Shown piece by piece: positions 1 to 5,596 of a stretch of DNA of 5,771 nt. The first letter of the stretch is position 1. Every line of letters begins with the position of its first letter. The notes beneath the pieces were generated by a model. The model was not told the DNA's origin and did no database searches. It was given only the letters and a program-made list of their open reading frames with translations. A program made the position numbers and the translations under genes. Location of the stretch: contig JAIOSR010000103.1 of NCBI GenBank assembly GCA_021107495.1, positions 1 through 5,771 on the forward strand, read 5' to 3'. The stretch is from Desulfobacterales bacterium. Lineage in GTDB: Bacteria; Desulfobacterota; DSM-4660; Desulfatiglandales; Desulfatiglandaceae.

Positions 1-530
1 TATTGATGGCCAAGGCTAACGGTTTTGTAGATGGCATCAAGAGCATAACCTATGACAACCGATGCAATGAACATGAAAAAAGTCAGCAGCAGAACATAGA
101 TCCATCCGAAATAGGAGATCATAATCGGAAGGAGGAACGGCTTAACCGCCCGGTTACCCAGAAAAACGGCAATTGCGGTGTTTCCCGCCCCCCTCTCTTT
201 GACCTCTTTAAGGAGTGGAAACCATGCGTAAATGGGCCCCATGGAGATGATTCCGGCCGCCGCAGAAAGGATGATACCCCTGAAACCAGCCTTTTCGCCC
301 AGTAGTCGGGTCACCTGTGAGGACCTGAGAAAGAGGTTTACAAGGACCATCAAAACAAAGACCAGGGAAAGGGGTAGAAGGATGTATCCGAAGATCTTAG
401 CACTTGTACCTAAAGCCAAAAAAGTTTTTTCCGGGTCAATCCAAAAAAAGATTCCATACAGAAGGCCCACTGCGAGAGCAAACATGTAAGGGCCGGAAAA
501 CGTACACTTATTCGATCCTTTCTTTTTCAA
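1..530 (-). CDS. ArsP-like (DUF318/PF03773-type) permease half-subunit, 3' end cut by window edge
   Basis: This is the second half of a split membrane permease and is probably the partner of the gene directly upstream. The frame is open from 530 to the left edge: 176 codons, then a codon beginning TA, so the protein either stops right there (TAA/TAG) or continues with Tyr. I see about five hydrophobic stretches, near residues 13-31, 45-67, 84-106, 119-139 and 143-165. The segments MGPIYAWFPLLKE (97-109) and NRAVKPFLLPIMISYFGW (126-143) are the conserved part of this permease type as I remember it. The chosen start is TTG at 528-530, because reading back from the conserved region the frame stays open to there and the TTG overlaps the upstream TGA stop (TTGA), which suggests translational coupling. 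A GGGGG run lies six bases before it. The in-frame ATG at 485 has no Shine-Dalgarno sequence and would cut the N-terminus. The substrate is unknown; arsenical, thiol or metal compounds are only guesses from the family. Confidence 0.8.
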   Translation of the reverse strand, partial: MKKKGSNKCTFSGPYMFALAVGLLYGIFFWIDPEKTFLALGTSAKIFGYILLPLSLVFVLMVLVNLFLRSSQVTRLLGEKAGFRGIILSAAAGIISMGPIYAWFPLLKEVKERGAGNTAIAVFLGNRAVKPFLLPIMISYFGWIYVLLLTFFMFIASVVIGYALDAIYKTVSLGHQ

Positions 531-1330
531 GGACAACCCCCAAAGAAAGTTCGACATGCAGCGACAGTGACCCCGGCGATGCATAGGCTGGCAATAAAAG
601 AGAGACCATTCCTTATTAATGCGAAGCGCATTCCCAAGGCATCAATCTCAGCAGGCAGCTGGATCAGACCAACCGTAACCCAGGCAACCAAAAAGGACGT
701 AACGGCATAAAGGCTTGCCCCTTGGGCGAGGAGTTCTCCGCCGATTATATAGCTCGTGATAGGGTTCCCGGCTAAAAGGCTTCCGGCAAAAGCCCCCCGG
801 AATGTATCCCACAGTCCCTGTCCTGAAAAGAACGATGCGATCGTGTCTCTGCCCGCAAAGGCCTGAAAGAGTCCCAGTAGCAGGACTACGGACATCATGA
901 CGGGAAGCGCTTTGGCAAACTGGCCGGCTGAACTTTTGATCGTATGGATCAGCCTGTCAGGGAAGGTCCCTGCAGGCCGGGCCGGTTCATTTCGGAGACC
1001 GGTGTTTTCCTGAACCAGATTTTGATTAAACCGTTCGAGGGCCTTTGACGCGGACCCGCCTGTAACCCGAACCACACGGATTCCGTTTGCGGTGAGGTGT
1101 TTTTCTGCTGTGGGGCTCAGATACCCTGTGAGCAAGACATCCGGCATTTTGCTGATGACCGTGATAACCGCCTGGATTCCTGAATGGCTCAAGCTTTCAG
1201 CACCCGGATTCACAACGGTGTCGACTTCCCCTGTCTCTAAATCAACTATAAGGAGATACTTGGAGGTCCCGAAACGCTCTCCCACTTTCGTATCAAGGGA
1301 TGGACCGTCTGCTGAAATTGCAATACGCAT
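527..1330 (-). CDS. NifX/NifB-type FeMo-cofactor-binding domain fused to an ArsP-like permease half
   Basis: A 267-residue, two-part protein. Residues 1-105 match the dinitrogenase iron-molybdenum cofactor family (NifX/NafY/NifB C-terminus, PF02579): an MRIAISADG start, GERFGTSKYLLIVDLETGEV at 17-36, a VVNPG turn, and VRVTGGSASKALERF near 87-101. After a polar linker (106-135), residues 136-267 form about four membrane helices with GNPITSYIIGGELLAQG (188-204) and a QLPAE motif (224-228), typical of an ArsP_1/DUF318 permease half. In single-chain relatives both halves lie on one polypeptide; here the other half is the overlapping downstream gene, so a two-subunit channel is likely. The soluble domain may sense or bind a metal or cluster and gate transport, but that is inference. 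No nitrogenase gene is visible. The ATG at 1330 starts the conserved N-terminus, though no clear Shine-Dalgarno sequence precedes it. Confidence 0.88.
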   Translation of the reverse strand: MRIAISADGPSLDTKVGERFGTSKYLLIVDLETGEVDTVVNPGAESLSHSGIQAVITVISKMPDVLLTGYLSPTAEKHLTANGIRVVRVTGGSASKALERFNQNLVQENTGLRNEPARPAGTFPDRLIHTIKSSAGQFAKALPVMMSVVLLLGLFQAFAGRDTIASFFSGQGLWDTFRGAFAGSLLAGNPITSYIIGGELLAQGASLYAVTSFLVAWVTVGLIQLPAEIDALGMRFALIRNGLSFIASLCIAGVTVAACRTFFGGCP

Positions 1331-1422
1331 AATGTTATTTACGTCATTGAAACCCTTTTGAGTTTAAAATAACAAAGTCACGGATCAACCAAACGAAAGC
1401 CCGTTTAGAAAGGACTCAGTGA

Positions 1423-2124
1423 TCAGTGTTCACCTATTTTTTTACCAATTTTCCATATCCAACCTACACGAGAAATATATTCCCCGTATTCAGGAAACGC
1501 TCTCACTATTTTTATTTCTTCCCGTGTTGCGCGGTAAACCTGAAATATACAAAATACAACAAAAACAAAACAGTTCCACATGCCCCAGTTCTGGAAAAGA
1601 GTGCCAAGGGCAGTAATCATTGATCCCGCATACATCGGATGCCTTGTCATTCGATAGATGCCCTTCATAACAGGTTTTCGAGCCTCGGTCATTATAGAAA
1701 AGGATTTTCTTAATGAAATTATTCCCGCTATAACGACCAACGTGCCGCCTATGACCAATGATGTTGATACGGATCTGAGGCATGCGATATCATAAGTTGA
1801 GGGCCTGAAAGGGTAGTCTACAATCAAAACAAACGGCAGAGCGGCACAGATGAACGGAAAAACTATTTCCACAAAACCTTGGGCGTTTTGCCTTGCTTCA
1901 TATCGAGTCAGGTAGGAGGTTACAAATATGCAATACTGAAGTGTTATAAGCCACCATGTCAGAGCATAGAGAGTTAATGAAAAATGCTGATCAAGGTTAA
2001 AGTAGATTCTTTGGCCGATCCAGAATGTGAAGAATATCGCTCCGCACCAGGAGCCGAAGCGGGCATTGAATATTACTCTCCGAAGGCGCGTTAAGCTTAA
2101 GGCGGTTTTTTGATTATTGCTCAT
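1423..2124 (-). CDS. Isoprenylcysteine carboxyl methyltransferase (ICMT)-like integral membrane methyltransferase
   Basis: A 233-residue membrane protein with about six hydrophobic segments. The C-terminal part has the ICMT/PEMT/NnrU-like signature: GIYRMTRHPMYAG at residues 155-167, an EE pair at 202-203, and FPEYGEY at 210-216. In this superfamily these residues form the S-adenosylmethionine site, and the enzymes methylate lipids or membrane-linked small molecules at the inner membrane. The bacterial substrate is unknown and is not revealed by the neighbours. The reading frame is open to an ATG at 2253, but the extra 43 residues are polar, resemble translated intergenic DNA, and would begin inside the T-run of a terminator hairpin. 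I therefore use the ATG at 2124, which gives MSNNQK and then basic and hydrophobic sequence. Neither start has a good Shine-Dalgarno sequence. The gene is 92 bases upstream of the permease operon on the same strand. Confidence 0.78.
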   Translation of the reverse strand: MSNNQKTALSLTRLRRVIFNARFGSWCGAIFFTFWIGQRIYFNLDQHFSLTLYALTWWLITLQYCIFVTSYLTRYEARQNAQGFVEIVFPFICAALPFVLIVDYPFRPSTYDIACLRSVSTSLVIGGTLVVIAGIISLRKSFSIMTEARKPVMKGIYRMTRHPMYAGSMITALGTLFQNWGMWNCFVFVVFCIFQVYRATREEIKIVRAFPEYGEYISRVGWIWKIGKKIGEH

Positions 2125-2251
2125 TTTAATGTTAATGCAGAATCCGGGTACACCGGTGAAATGCGATGCCTTGGGGATATTATCGGATATGTTGATTTTG
2201 CCCCAAAGGCCCTCCGATGAATCAAAAGCCCCCGATTTAGCCCCCTGAATC

Positions 2252-2276
2252 AAAAAAGTCTCACCATCGGGGTGAG
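2252..2276 (-). terminator. Rho-independent terminator
   Basis: On the minus strand the sequence forms a stem CTCACC / GGTGAG (2271-2276 with 2260-2265), a five-base loop, then AC and a run of six T (2252-2257). It lies about 150 bases downstream of the tRNA-Thr gene and ahead of the methyltransferase gene, so it probably ends the tRNA transcript and insulates the next gene. It also argues against starting the methyltransferase at 2253. Confidence 0.55.
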
Positions 2277-2426
2277 GATGCAGTATTTCCCATTTTAAAT
2301 GGCCTAATCCTTACAATTACTTCAAAATAGAGATAAATTTTGTGTCCCCAACGAGAATGGGTATAAAATGGGGATACTGTATTGCGAAAGGAAAAGAAGG
2401 CTAACAGGTTGTATTTATTAATTTTG

Positions 2427-2502
2427 TGGAGCCACCGTGCGGAATCGAACCGCAGACATCCTCATTACGAGTGAGGTGCTCTACCATCTGAGCTACGGTG
2501 GC
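2427..2502 (-). tRNA. tRNA-Thr (anticodon CGT), CCA encoded
   Basis: The cloverleaf folds fully on the minus strand. The acceptor stem is GCCACCG/CGGTGGC and the D-stem GCTC/GAGC with loop AGATGGTA. The anticodon stem is CCTCA/TGAGG with loop CTCGTAA, so the anticodon is CGT, reading ACG (Thr). A five-base variable loop follows, and the T-stem is TGCGG/CCGCA with loop TTCGATT. The discriminator is T at 2430, followed by genomically encoded CCA at 2427-2429. No intron, mismatch or truncation is seen. It is a single, free-standing tRNA gene with its own promoter. I found no second copy of its 3' end in the window that would mark an integration site. Confidence 0.97.
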
Positions 2503-2531
2503 CTAATTTATCCCTTTTGACCTGAGGCCCA

Positions 2532-2560
2532 AATATAAATACTTTTTTCCCCACTGTCCA
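2532..2560 (-). promoter_or_regulatory. Sigma-70-type promoter of the tRNA-Thr gene
   Basis: Reading the minus strand, a -35 box TGGACA (2555-2560) and a -10 box TATATT (2532-2537) are separated by exactly 17 bases. Each matches the consensus at five of six positions. Transcription should begin near 2525, leaving a 5' leader of roughly 23 bases before the mature tRNA end at 2502. This is the best-formed promoter in the window. Confidence 0.7.
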
Positions 2561-2725
2561 TTGTTTTTTGTGTCCTATGGGCATAGAAATGGATATCTTA
2601 TCAGGCTGGCGGCATTTTCTTAGGTGGTTTTACTGGTGGAGTTTGAAAGAGAGCGTTTTTGGTTCATCCGGCAAATGGGTAGCAAGAAACCGTTTAAGAA
2701 TGAAATTGTCAGATGATAGGGTTAA
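2561..2725. other. Intergenic stretch with no convincing gene
   Basis: The segment between the tRNA promoter and the left hairpin repeat holds only short open frames. The longest, on the plus strand from 2568, runs on through the repeat and is rich in Trp and Arg without any recognisable motif. The minus strand has a short stop-free stretch that ends in TAA and also shows nothing I recognise. I see no RNA fold or promoter here other than the tRNA promoter at its edge. Confidence 0.5.
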
Positions 2726-2797
2726 TGTTGATGCGGGGTCAGCCCTTGAACTGGGACAAAATTGTCCAGATTCAAGGGCTTACCCCTATACCTTCAT
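2726..2797. repeat. REP-like hairpin repeat, left copy
   Basis: This 72-base unit is repeated in the same orientation at 3334-3414. Its core (2735-2786) is a near-perfect inverted repeat with two 25-base arms that start GGGGTCAGCCCTTGAA and meet at GGACAA-AA-TTGTCC. The two copies match at 66 of the first 70 positions. Such hairpins with a GGGGTCAG edge resemble REP/BIME-type repeats moved by RAYT transposases, and a RAYT remnant is attached to the other copy. The unit begins 18 bases beyond the stop codon of the exported-protein gene and could act as its transcript end. Confidence 0.85.
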
Positions 2798-2814
2798 GAC
2801 CCCCTGATGGTTCA

Positions 2815-3234
2815 TCAGTCGTATTTGGCGGAAAACTGCCGCACGGTAAATTTGGCCTTGACCTTCTTCCAAAGGCCTGCACCATTGCAGAATAACATGG
2901 ATTCAATACTGATGGGGTAATCACTTTCACGCGTTGACAAATGGCCGAAGCTTTTTGATATTGTGGTTACATTCTCATACAGCATCGCGCCATTTTTATT
3001 TCTGATCCGAAAGACGACCTTGGAGTTTTGCATGTTGCTTGTTTTCATTTCCAGGATCGGATACGGGGTTGATCTGATCCCCGAGGTCTTTAAGGTTTTT
3101 ATGGTGTTCCATTTGCAGGGAACCCAGTTTTTGTATTCCTGCTGGTGTTCGTGAACGATTTCATCACGGCAGTAACCGTACTGGGTAATAAGGGCGATCA
3201 AAAACGCGGATATCAAAATAGTCAAGCCTTTCAT
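2815..3234 (-). CDS. Small exported protein of unknown function
   Basis: A 139-residue protein that I do not recognise. It starts MKGLTILISAFLIALI, a short basic end and a hydrophobic core typical of a Sec signal peptide ending around residue 20-22, so the mature protein is probably periplasmic. Cys22 lies near the likely cleavage point, but the preceding residues (QYGY) are not a normal lipobox, so a lipoprotein is unlikely. The mature part has Cys40 (VPCKW) and Cys116 (LFCNG), which could form a disulfide, and alternating polar/hydrophobic stretches suggesting beta strands (for example SKVVFRIRNKNG, near 71-82). The ATG at 3234 is chosen over the one at 3249 because a near-perfect Shine-Dalgarno sequence precedes it. 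The gene lies between two directly repeated REP-like hairpins, so it may be passenger DNA. Confidence 0.72.
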   Translation of the reverse strand: MKGLTILISAFLIALITQYGYCRDEIVHEHQQEYKNWVPCKWNTIKTLKTSGIRSTPYPILEMKTSNMQNSKVVFRIRNKNGAMLYENVTTISKSFGHLSTRESDYPISIESMLFCNGAGLWKKVKAKFTVRQFSAKYD

Positions 3235-3246
3235 GGTATCTCCTTT
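3234..3246 (-). promoter_or_regulatory. Strong ribosome binding site deciding the exported-protein start
   Basis: On the minus strand AAAGGAG (3240-3246) lies five bases before the ATG at 3232-3234. This fixes the start of the exported protein. The upstream in-frame ATG at 3249 would overlap the Shine-Dalgarno sequence itself. Confidence 0.8.
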
Positions 3247-3333
3247 CATTCAAGGGTTGTCTTTCAATAAATGGGTTATCCATACCTTAATCCCTTGGCA
3301 TTACATTAACATCTCCAGAGATTCCAAATTCTG

Positions 3334-3414
3334 TGTTGATGCGGGGTCAGCCCTTGAACTAGGACAAAATTGTCCAGATTGAAAGGCTGACCCCTATACC
3401 TTCTATACCTTCAT
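3334..3414. repeat. REP-like hairpin repeat, right copy
   Basis: Second copy of the unit at 2726-2797, in the same orientation. The hairpin core is 3343-3394. It differs from the left copy by four substitutions within 70 bases and by an extra nine-base tandem duplication of TATACCTTC near 3395-3412. The outer stem is perfect here (GGGGTCAG/CTGACCCC), while the middle of the stem carries mismatches; the left copy shows the reverse. Its right side supplies the last codons and the stop of the truncated RAYT frame. Confidence 0.85.
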
Positions 3415-3499
3415 TCCCGAAAATTTTCTCTCCTCGCCTTCCACGATTCATCACGTGGTACCATGCCTCTGGATATTGTATTCTTAACGGCCTGGACAT
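3359..3499 (-). pseudogene. Truncated RAYT (REP-associated tyrosine transposase, Y1_Tnp family), N-terminus only
   Basis: The frame from ATG at 3499 encodes 46 residues. The first 27 begin MSRPLRIQYPEAWYHVMNRG and continue RRGEKIF, which is the conserved N-terminus of TnpA_REP/RAYT proteins as I know the family. After residue 27 the frame runs into GNEGIEGIG and then translates the hairpin repeat, ending at a TAG inside it (3359-3361). Full-length relatives are usually 150-350 residues and carry an HUH metal-binding motif and a catalytic tyrosine; both are missing. The product cannot be an active transposase. No Shine-Dalgarno sequence is visible upstream. An intact RAYT elsewhere in the genome could still act on the flanking hairpins. 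Confidence 0.8.
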
Positions 3500-3520
3500 A
3501 GAATAAGCTGATCAGAAAAT

Positions 3521-3557
3521 AAATAAAGAGTCAAAGGCAGACCTGACCCCTTTATTT
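3521..3557 (-). terminator. Possible hairpin terminator after the AT-rich gene pair
   Basis: On the minus strand an eight-base stem AAATAAAG / CTTTATTT (3550-3557 with 3521-3528) is extended by GTC/GAC, and a T-rich stretch (ATTTT) follows. It begins four bases after the stop codon of the downstream AT-rich gene, so it could end that transcript. The stem is AT-rich and the T-run is short and interrupted, so this is a weak call. It overlaps the 31-bp direct repeat. Confidence 0.3.
3526..3556. repeat. 31-bp direct repeat, left boundary of the AT-rich island
   Basis: The 31 bases matching 5597-5627 at 30 positions start AAGAGTCAA and end GACCTGACCCCTTTATT. This copy ends four bases before the stop codon of the first AT-rich gene and also forms the hairpin upstream of the RAYT remnant. 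On the minus strand it contains GGGGTCAG, the same edge sequence found in the two larger hairpin repeats. Confidence 0.85.
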
Positions 3558-3560
3558 GTT

Positions 3561-4163
3561 TTAATTAGCTTTGAGTGGATAATCTTGCTTGAAACTTAGT
3601 ATATTCACATCTTTTGCTGTAGTAATGATTGCCATTTGTTTAGACGGGATAGATACTCTTAATATGATTTCATAAAGGCCTGATGTTGATTTGTTACTAT
3701 CAGTTTCCCTTATAACTTCGATAGACGTTCCTGATTCTTTGTCAATTTTAATCTCTGAAATTGATCTGATTGAGGTAGCCTCTAAATATGTTTTCAATTC
3801 TTTTCCTAATGGATTATTAATCTCAAATTTATTTTTAGTCACTACTTTAATGCCTTCATTATTAGAATCTTTTTTATTAATATCTGCATTAATTCCACTG
3901 TGAAATGGTTTGCTCCCACCGATCGCAAGCCCACCAACTTTACTTTGTCTAGACATTTTCACTCCTAACAGTTTTGAACCAATCTCTAATTTGCTGGGAT
4001 AAATTGCCAAAATATAAAAAATTGTGATCACTACAATAGGGGTAATTATCTCTGTGGTTTTTCGATGTTTGACAAATCTATTTGAAATGATATTAAGGCA
4101 AATTATTATTATAAATATTATTAATAATGATATACCTATTATGAGAATAAATTTATCAGACAT
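3561..4163 (-). CDS. AT-rich hypothetical protein with two N-terminal membrane helices
   Basis: A 200-residue protein that I do not recognise. Residues 5-26 and 38-56 are strongly hydrophobic, so it is probably a membrane-anchored protein with two helices and a C-terminal soluble domain (about 60-200). A glycine-rich stretch (VGGLAIGGSKPFHSG, 76-90) is followed by mixed polar sequence. The final part (ISEIKIDKES, then LYEIILRVSIPSKQMAIITT near 163-182) looks like beta strands. I see no catalytic motif. The ATG at 4163 is preceded by AAGG nine bases upstream, a moderate Shine-Dalgarno sequence. Composition is very AT-rich, with many Ile, Lys and Asn, unlike the genes to the left. It follows another AT-rich membrane gene on the same strand after a 206-base gap, and both lie between 31-bp repeats. 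A joint function with that neighbour is inference. Confidence 0.7.
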   Translation of the reverse strand: MSDKFILIIGISLLIIFIIIICLNIISNRFVKHRKTTEIITPIVVITIFYILAIYPSKLEIGSKLLGVKMSRQSKVGGLAIGGSKPFHSGINADINKKDSNNEGIKVVTKNKFEINNPLGKELKTYLEATSIRSISEIKIDKESGTSIEVIRETDSNKSTSGLYEIILRVSIPSKQMAIITTAKDVNILSFKQDYPLKAN

Positions 4164-4369
4164 TTCAATAAGCCTTTTGATGGCAGTCTCTTAACATCCT
4201 CTATGAATATAATTTTACGATTTGTCAGAAATGACCTTATTGTATGAAATAATGATTCATCCTGATTTTTGAAGTTCTAGATATTGGCTTCTTTGTAATA
4301 CAACAGGCAAAATAGATTTTCACACAGTTTCATCATTTGTTAGTAAATATTCAATAGTATTTTAGGTGC
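4164..4369. other. Gap between the two AT-rich genes
   Basis: The 206 bases hold no gene and no clear hairpin terminator. The stretch is very AT-rich, so -10-like hexamers occur by chance and I cannot assign a promoter. The gap is too long for tight translational coupling of the two genes, so the downstream gene may have its own promoter. Confidence 0.5.
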
Positions 4370-5305
4370 CTATTTTTTAATATCTGAGTAGGTCATTTCA
4401 ATAATTCCTGTATCATCCTCGCAAATAATCCTTTTAATAAGATTGTGTTTATCATTCTCAAAATATTGGGTTGCAAATTTACTGCATTTTCCTGCTAAGG
4501 TATTAGGGATATCATCCCTTCTTGAATAGTTTCTAGATTGTTGAGCAAAAACCTTTGTTTCTAGGATATCATGATTCCTATCCTCATTACTTGTTATAGT
4601 AAAATAAAAAATATATGGAATGCTTGTAGATAATAAAATTGATATGATAAAGTTGATTGATTTCTTCGAAATAACTCTGAAATTATTTCTGTTTTGATAT
4701 ATTAATATACCAGTAATCCCCAAATACAGGATTGGGACAAAATTAATACCTATACCTGATACAAATGGATTATACTCAACTATATAACTCATATTATATA
4801 TATAATCGTTTCCTATAAACCTTTCGAGTTGGCTACTCCATACAAATAAAAATTGAAACATTGGTGATACATTAATATAATTTAGAGGGTTTTTAGCTGC
4901 ATGGAACGCCTGCTCATTATAAGAAATAAATATCGGTATGATATACAATGCACTCCATATTGATAATATCCATATCGCCAACTGTCTTCTTAGCAGTAAA
5001 TATGATCCTGCCAGAAAACCTATTATTGGCATAAGAACATTAAAAAGTAGGTTTATAGTTGTTTCCGTATTTTGAAAAAATATTCCTAAGTTTTCAGCTC
5101 TAAATATATTATAAAATATAAAAAACTCATTTATTGATGTGATAGACTGGATGTATAAAGAAAAAATGATTAATAACTTGGTTTTCTTTATTCTATGATC
5201 CGTTTCATGCAAAGTATCAATATTACCTATTTTAAGCTTGGCTTCAGAAACATTGTTCTTATATTTATTATTAATTCGATTCCATATTTTTGAAAATAAA
5301 CTCAT
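4370..5305 (-). CDS. AT-rich hypothetical multi-pass membrane protein
   Basis: A 311-residue protein with no family I recognise. It has an N-terminal basic, probably cytoplasmic part (1-43). Likely membrane segments follow at about 44-66, 85-104, 109-129, 185-203 and 217-237, with a Tyr/Asn/Pro-rich loop between 130 and 184. The C-terminal soluble tail (238-311) has Cys274 and Cys295 and ends in a charged TGIIEMTYSDIKK. The start at 5305 (MSLFSK) is preferred to the ATG at 5317, because GAGG lies six bases before it while nothing suitable precedes the earlier one. Amino-acid use is dominated by Ile, Asn, Tyr, Phe and Lys, consistent with low GC. A 60-base line counted at 4801-4860 holds 18 G+C. 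It is the upstream gene of the pair and no clear promoter was found. Confidence 0.72.
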   Translation of the reverse strand: MSLFSKIWNRINNKYKNNVSEAKLKIGNIDTLHETDHRIKKTKLLIIFSLYIQSITSINEFFIFYNIFRAENLGIFFQNTETTINLLFNVLMPIIGFLAGSYLLLRRQLAIWILSIWSALYIIPIFISYNEQAFHAAKNPLNYINVSPMFQFLFVWSSQLERFIGNDYIYNMSYIVEYNPFVSGIGINFVPILYLGITGILIYQNRNNFRVISKKSINFIISILLSTSIPYIFYFTITSNEDRNHDILETKVFAQQSRNYSRRDDIPNTLAGKCSKFATQYFENDKHNLIKRIICEDDTGIIEMTYSDIKK

Positions 5306-5315
5306 AAAATGCCTC
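5305..5315 (-). promoter_or_regulatory. Ribosome binding site deciding the start of the multi-pass membrane protein
   Basis: On the minus strand GAGG (5312-5315) lies six bases before the ATG at 5303-5305. The upstream in-frame ATG at 5317 overlaps this site and has only ATATATGAACCC before it, so translation probably starts at 5305. Confidence 0.55.
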
Positions 5316-5317
5316 AT

Positions 5318-5443
5318 GGGTTCATATATTTAATGAGATTTAACACTAGTAAAAAGAGGTCAAGTAGGCCATTGACTCACAATAGTACTTTCAGTTAAAT
5401 TATCTATCCTTTCTTTAAGCCCTCTATCATCTTTCAGGACGGT
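5318..5443. other. Leader region of the AT-rich gene pair
   Basis: No gene is visible here. A TTGACC hexamer lies on the minus strand near 5357-5362, but no -10 box stands at a normal distance from it, so I do not call a promoter. The segment lies within the 31-bp-repeat-bounded region and probably contains the upstream regulatory DNA of the membrane gene pair. Confidence 0.4.
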
Positions 5444-5564
5444 ATAGGTTTCAGGCCTACACATTTCACATAGTTCAACATTCATAGCAAATTTTGGAAC
5501 AAAGCGACACCCGGCCTATACTTCTGTAATGCTATTTGTTCTGAATAGTAGGCCTGACACCTAT
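5444..5564. repeat. Inverted repeat with 17-bp arms around TCAGGCCTAC
   Basis: The left arm (5444-5460) and right arm (5548-5564) are reverse complements with one mismatch. The left arm reads ATAGGTTTCAGGCCTAC and the right GTAGGCCTGACACCTAT. A shorter GTATAGG (5442-5448) also pairs with CCTATAC (5515-5521). The interior shows further weak inverted similarity (GAACAAA and TTTGTTC). It resembles the two ends of a small palindromic element of about 120 bases. It encodes nothing and differs in sequence from the GGGGTCAG-type repeats. Confidence 0.65.
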
Positions 5565-5596
5565 GTGTTTTCGCCAGATACACTTAGAGGATCAGC

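Larger units (their letters stand above)
3334..3557 (-). mobile_element. Internally deleted REP/RAYT element
   Basis: On the minus strand this segment contains, in order, an upstream hairpin (3521-3557), the start of a RAYT transposase frame (from 3499), and a downstream REP-like hairpin (3334-3414). Intact RAYT genes are commonly flanked by such hairpins. Here most of the transposase has been lost while both hairpins remain, the pattern expected of a non-autonomous derivative. The exact ends are inferred from the hairpins and the 31-bp repeat. Confidence 0.5.

Noticed and set aside
3..586. Plus-strand open frames over the left permease gene
   Set aside because: They overlap the minus-strand permease frame, whose translation shows clear membrane helices and family motifs; the plus-strand frames show none.
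2125..2253. Extended N-terminus of the ICMT-like protein, from an ATG at 2253
   Set aside because: The extra 43 residues are polar and do not resemble the family, and the start would lie in the T-run of the terminator at 2252-2276.
2427..2502. tRNA-Thr as an integration site for an island
   Set aside because: No second copy of the tRNA 3' end and no integrase gene is visible in the window.
2568..2807. Plus-strand 79-residue open frame
   Set aside because: Its last third is a translation of the hairpin repeat, it has no ribosome binding site, and it shows no recognisable motif. Chance is the simpler explanation.
2726..3414. CRISPR array
   Set aside because: There are only two repeat copies, about 600 bases apart with a gene between them, and each is a long self-complementary hairpin.
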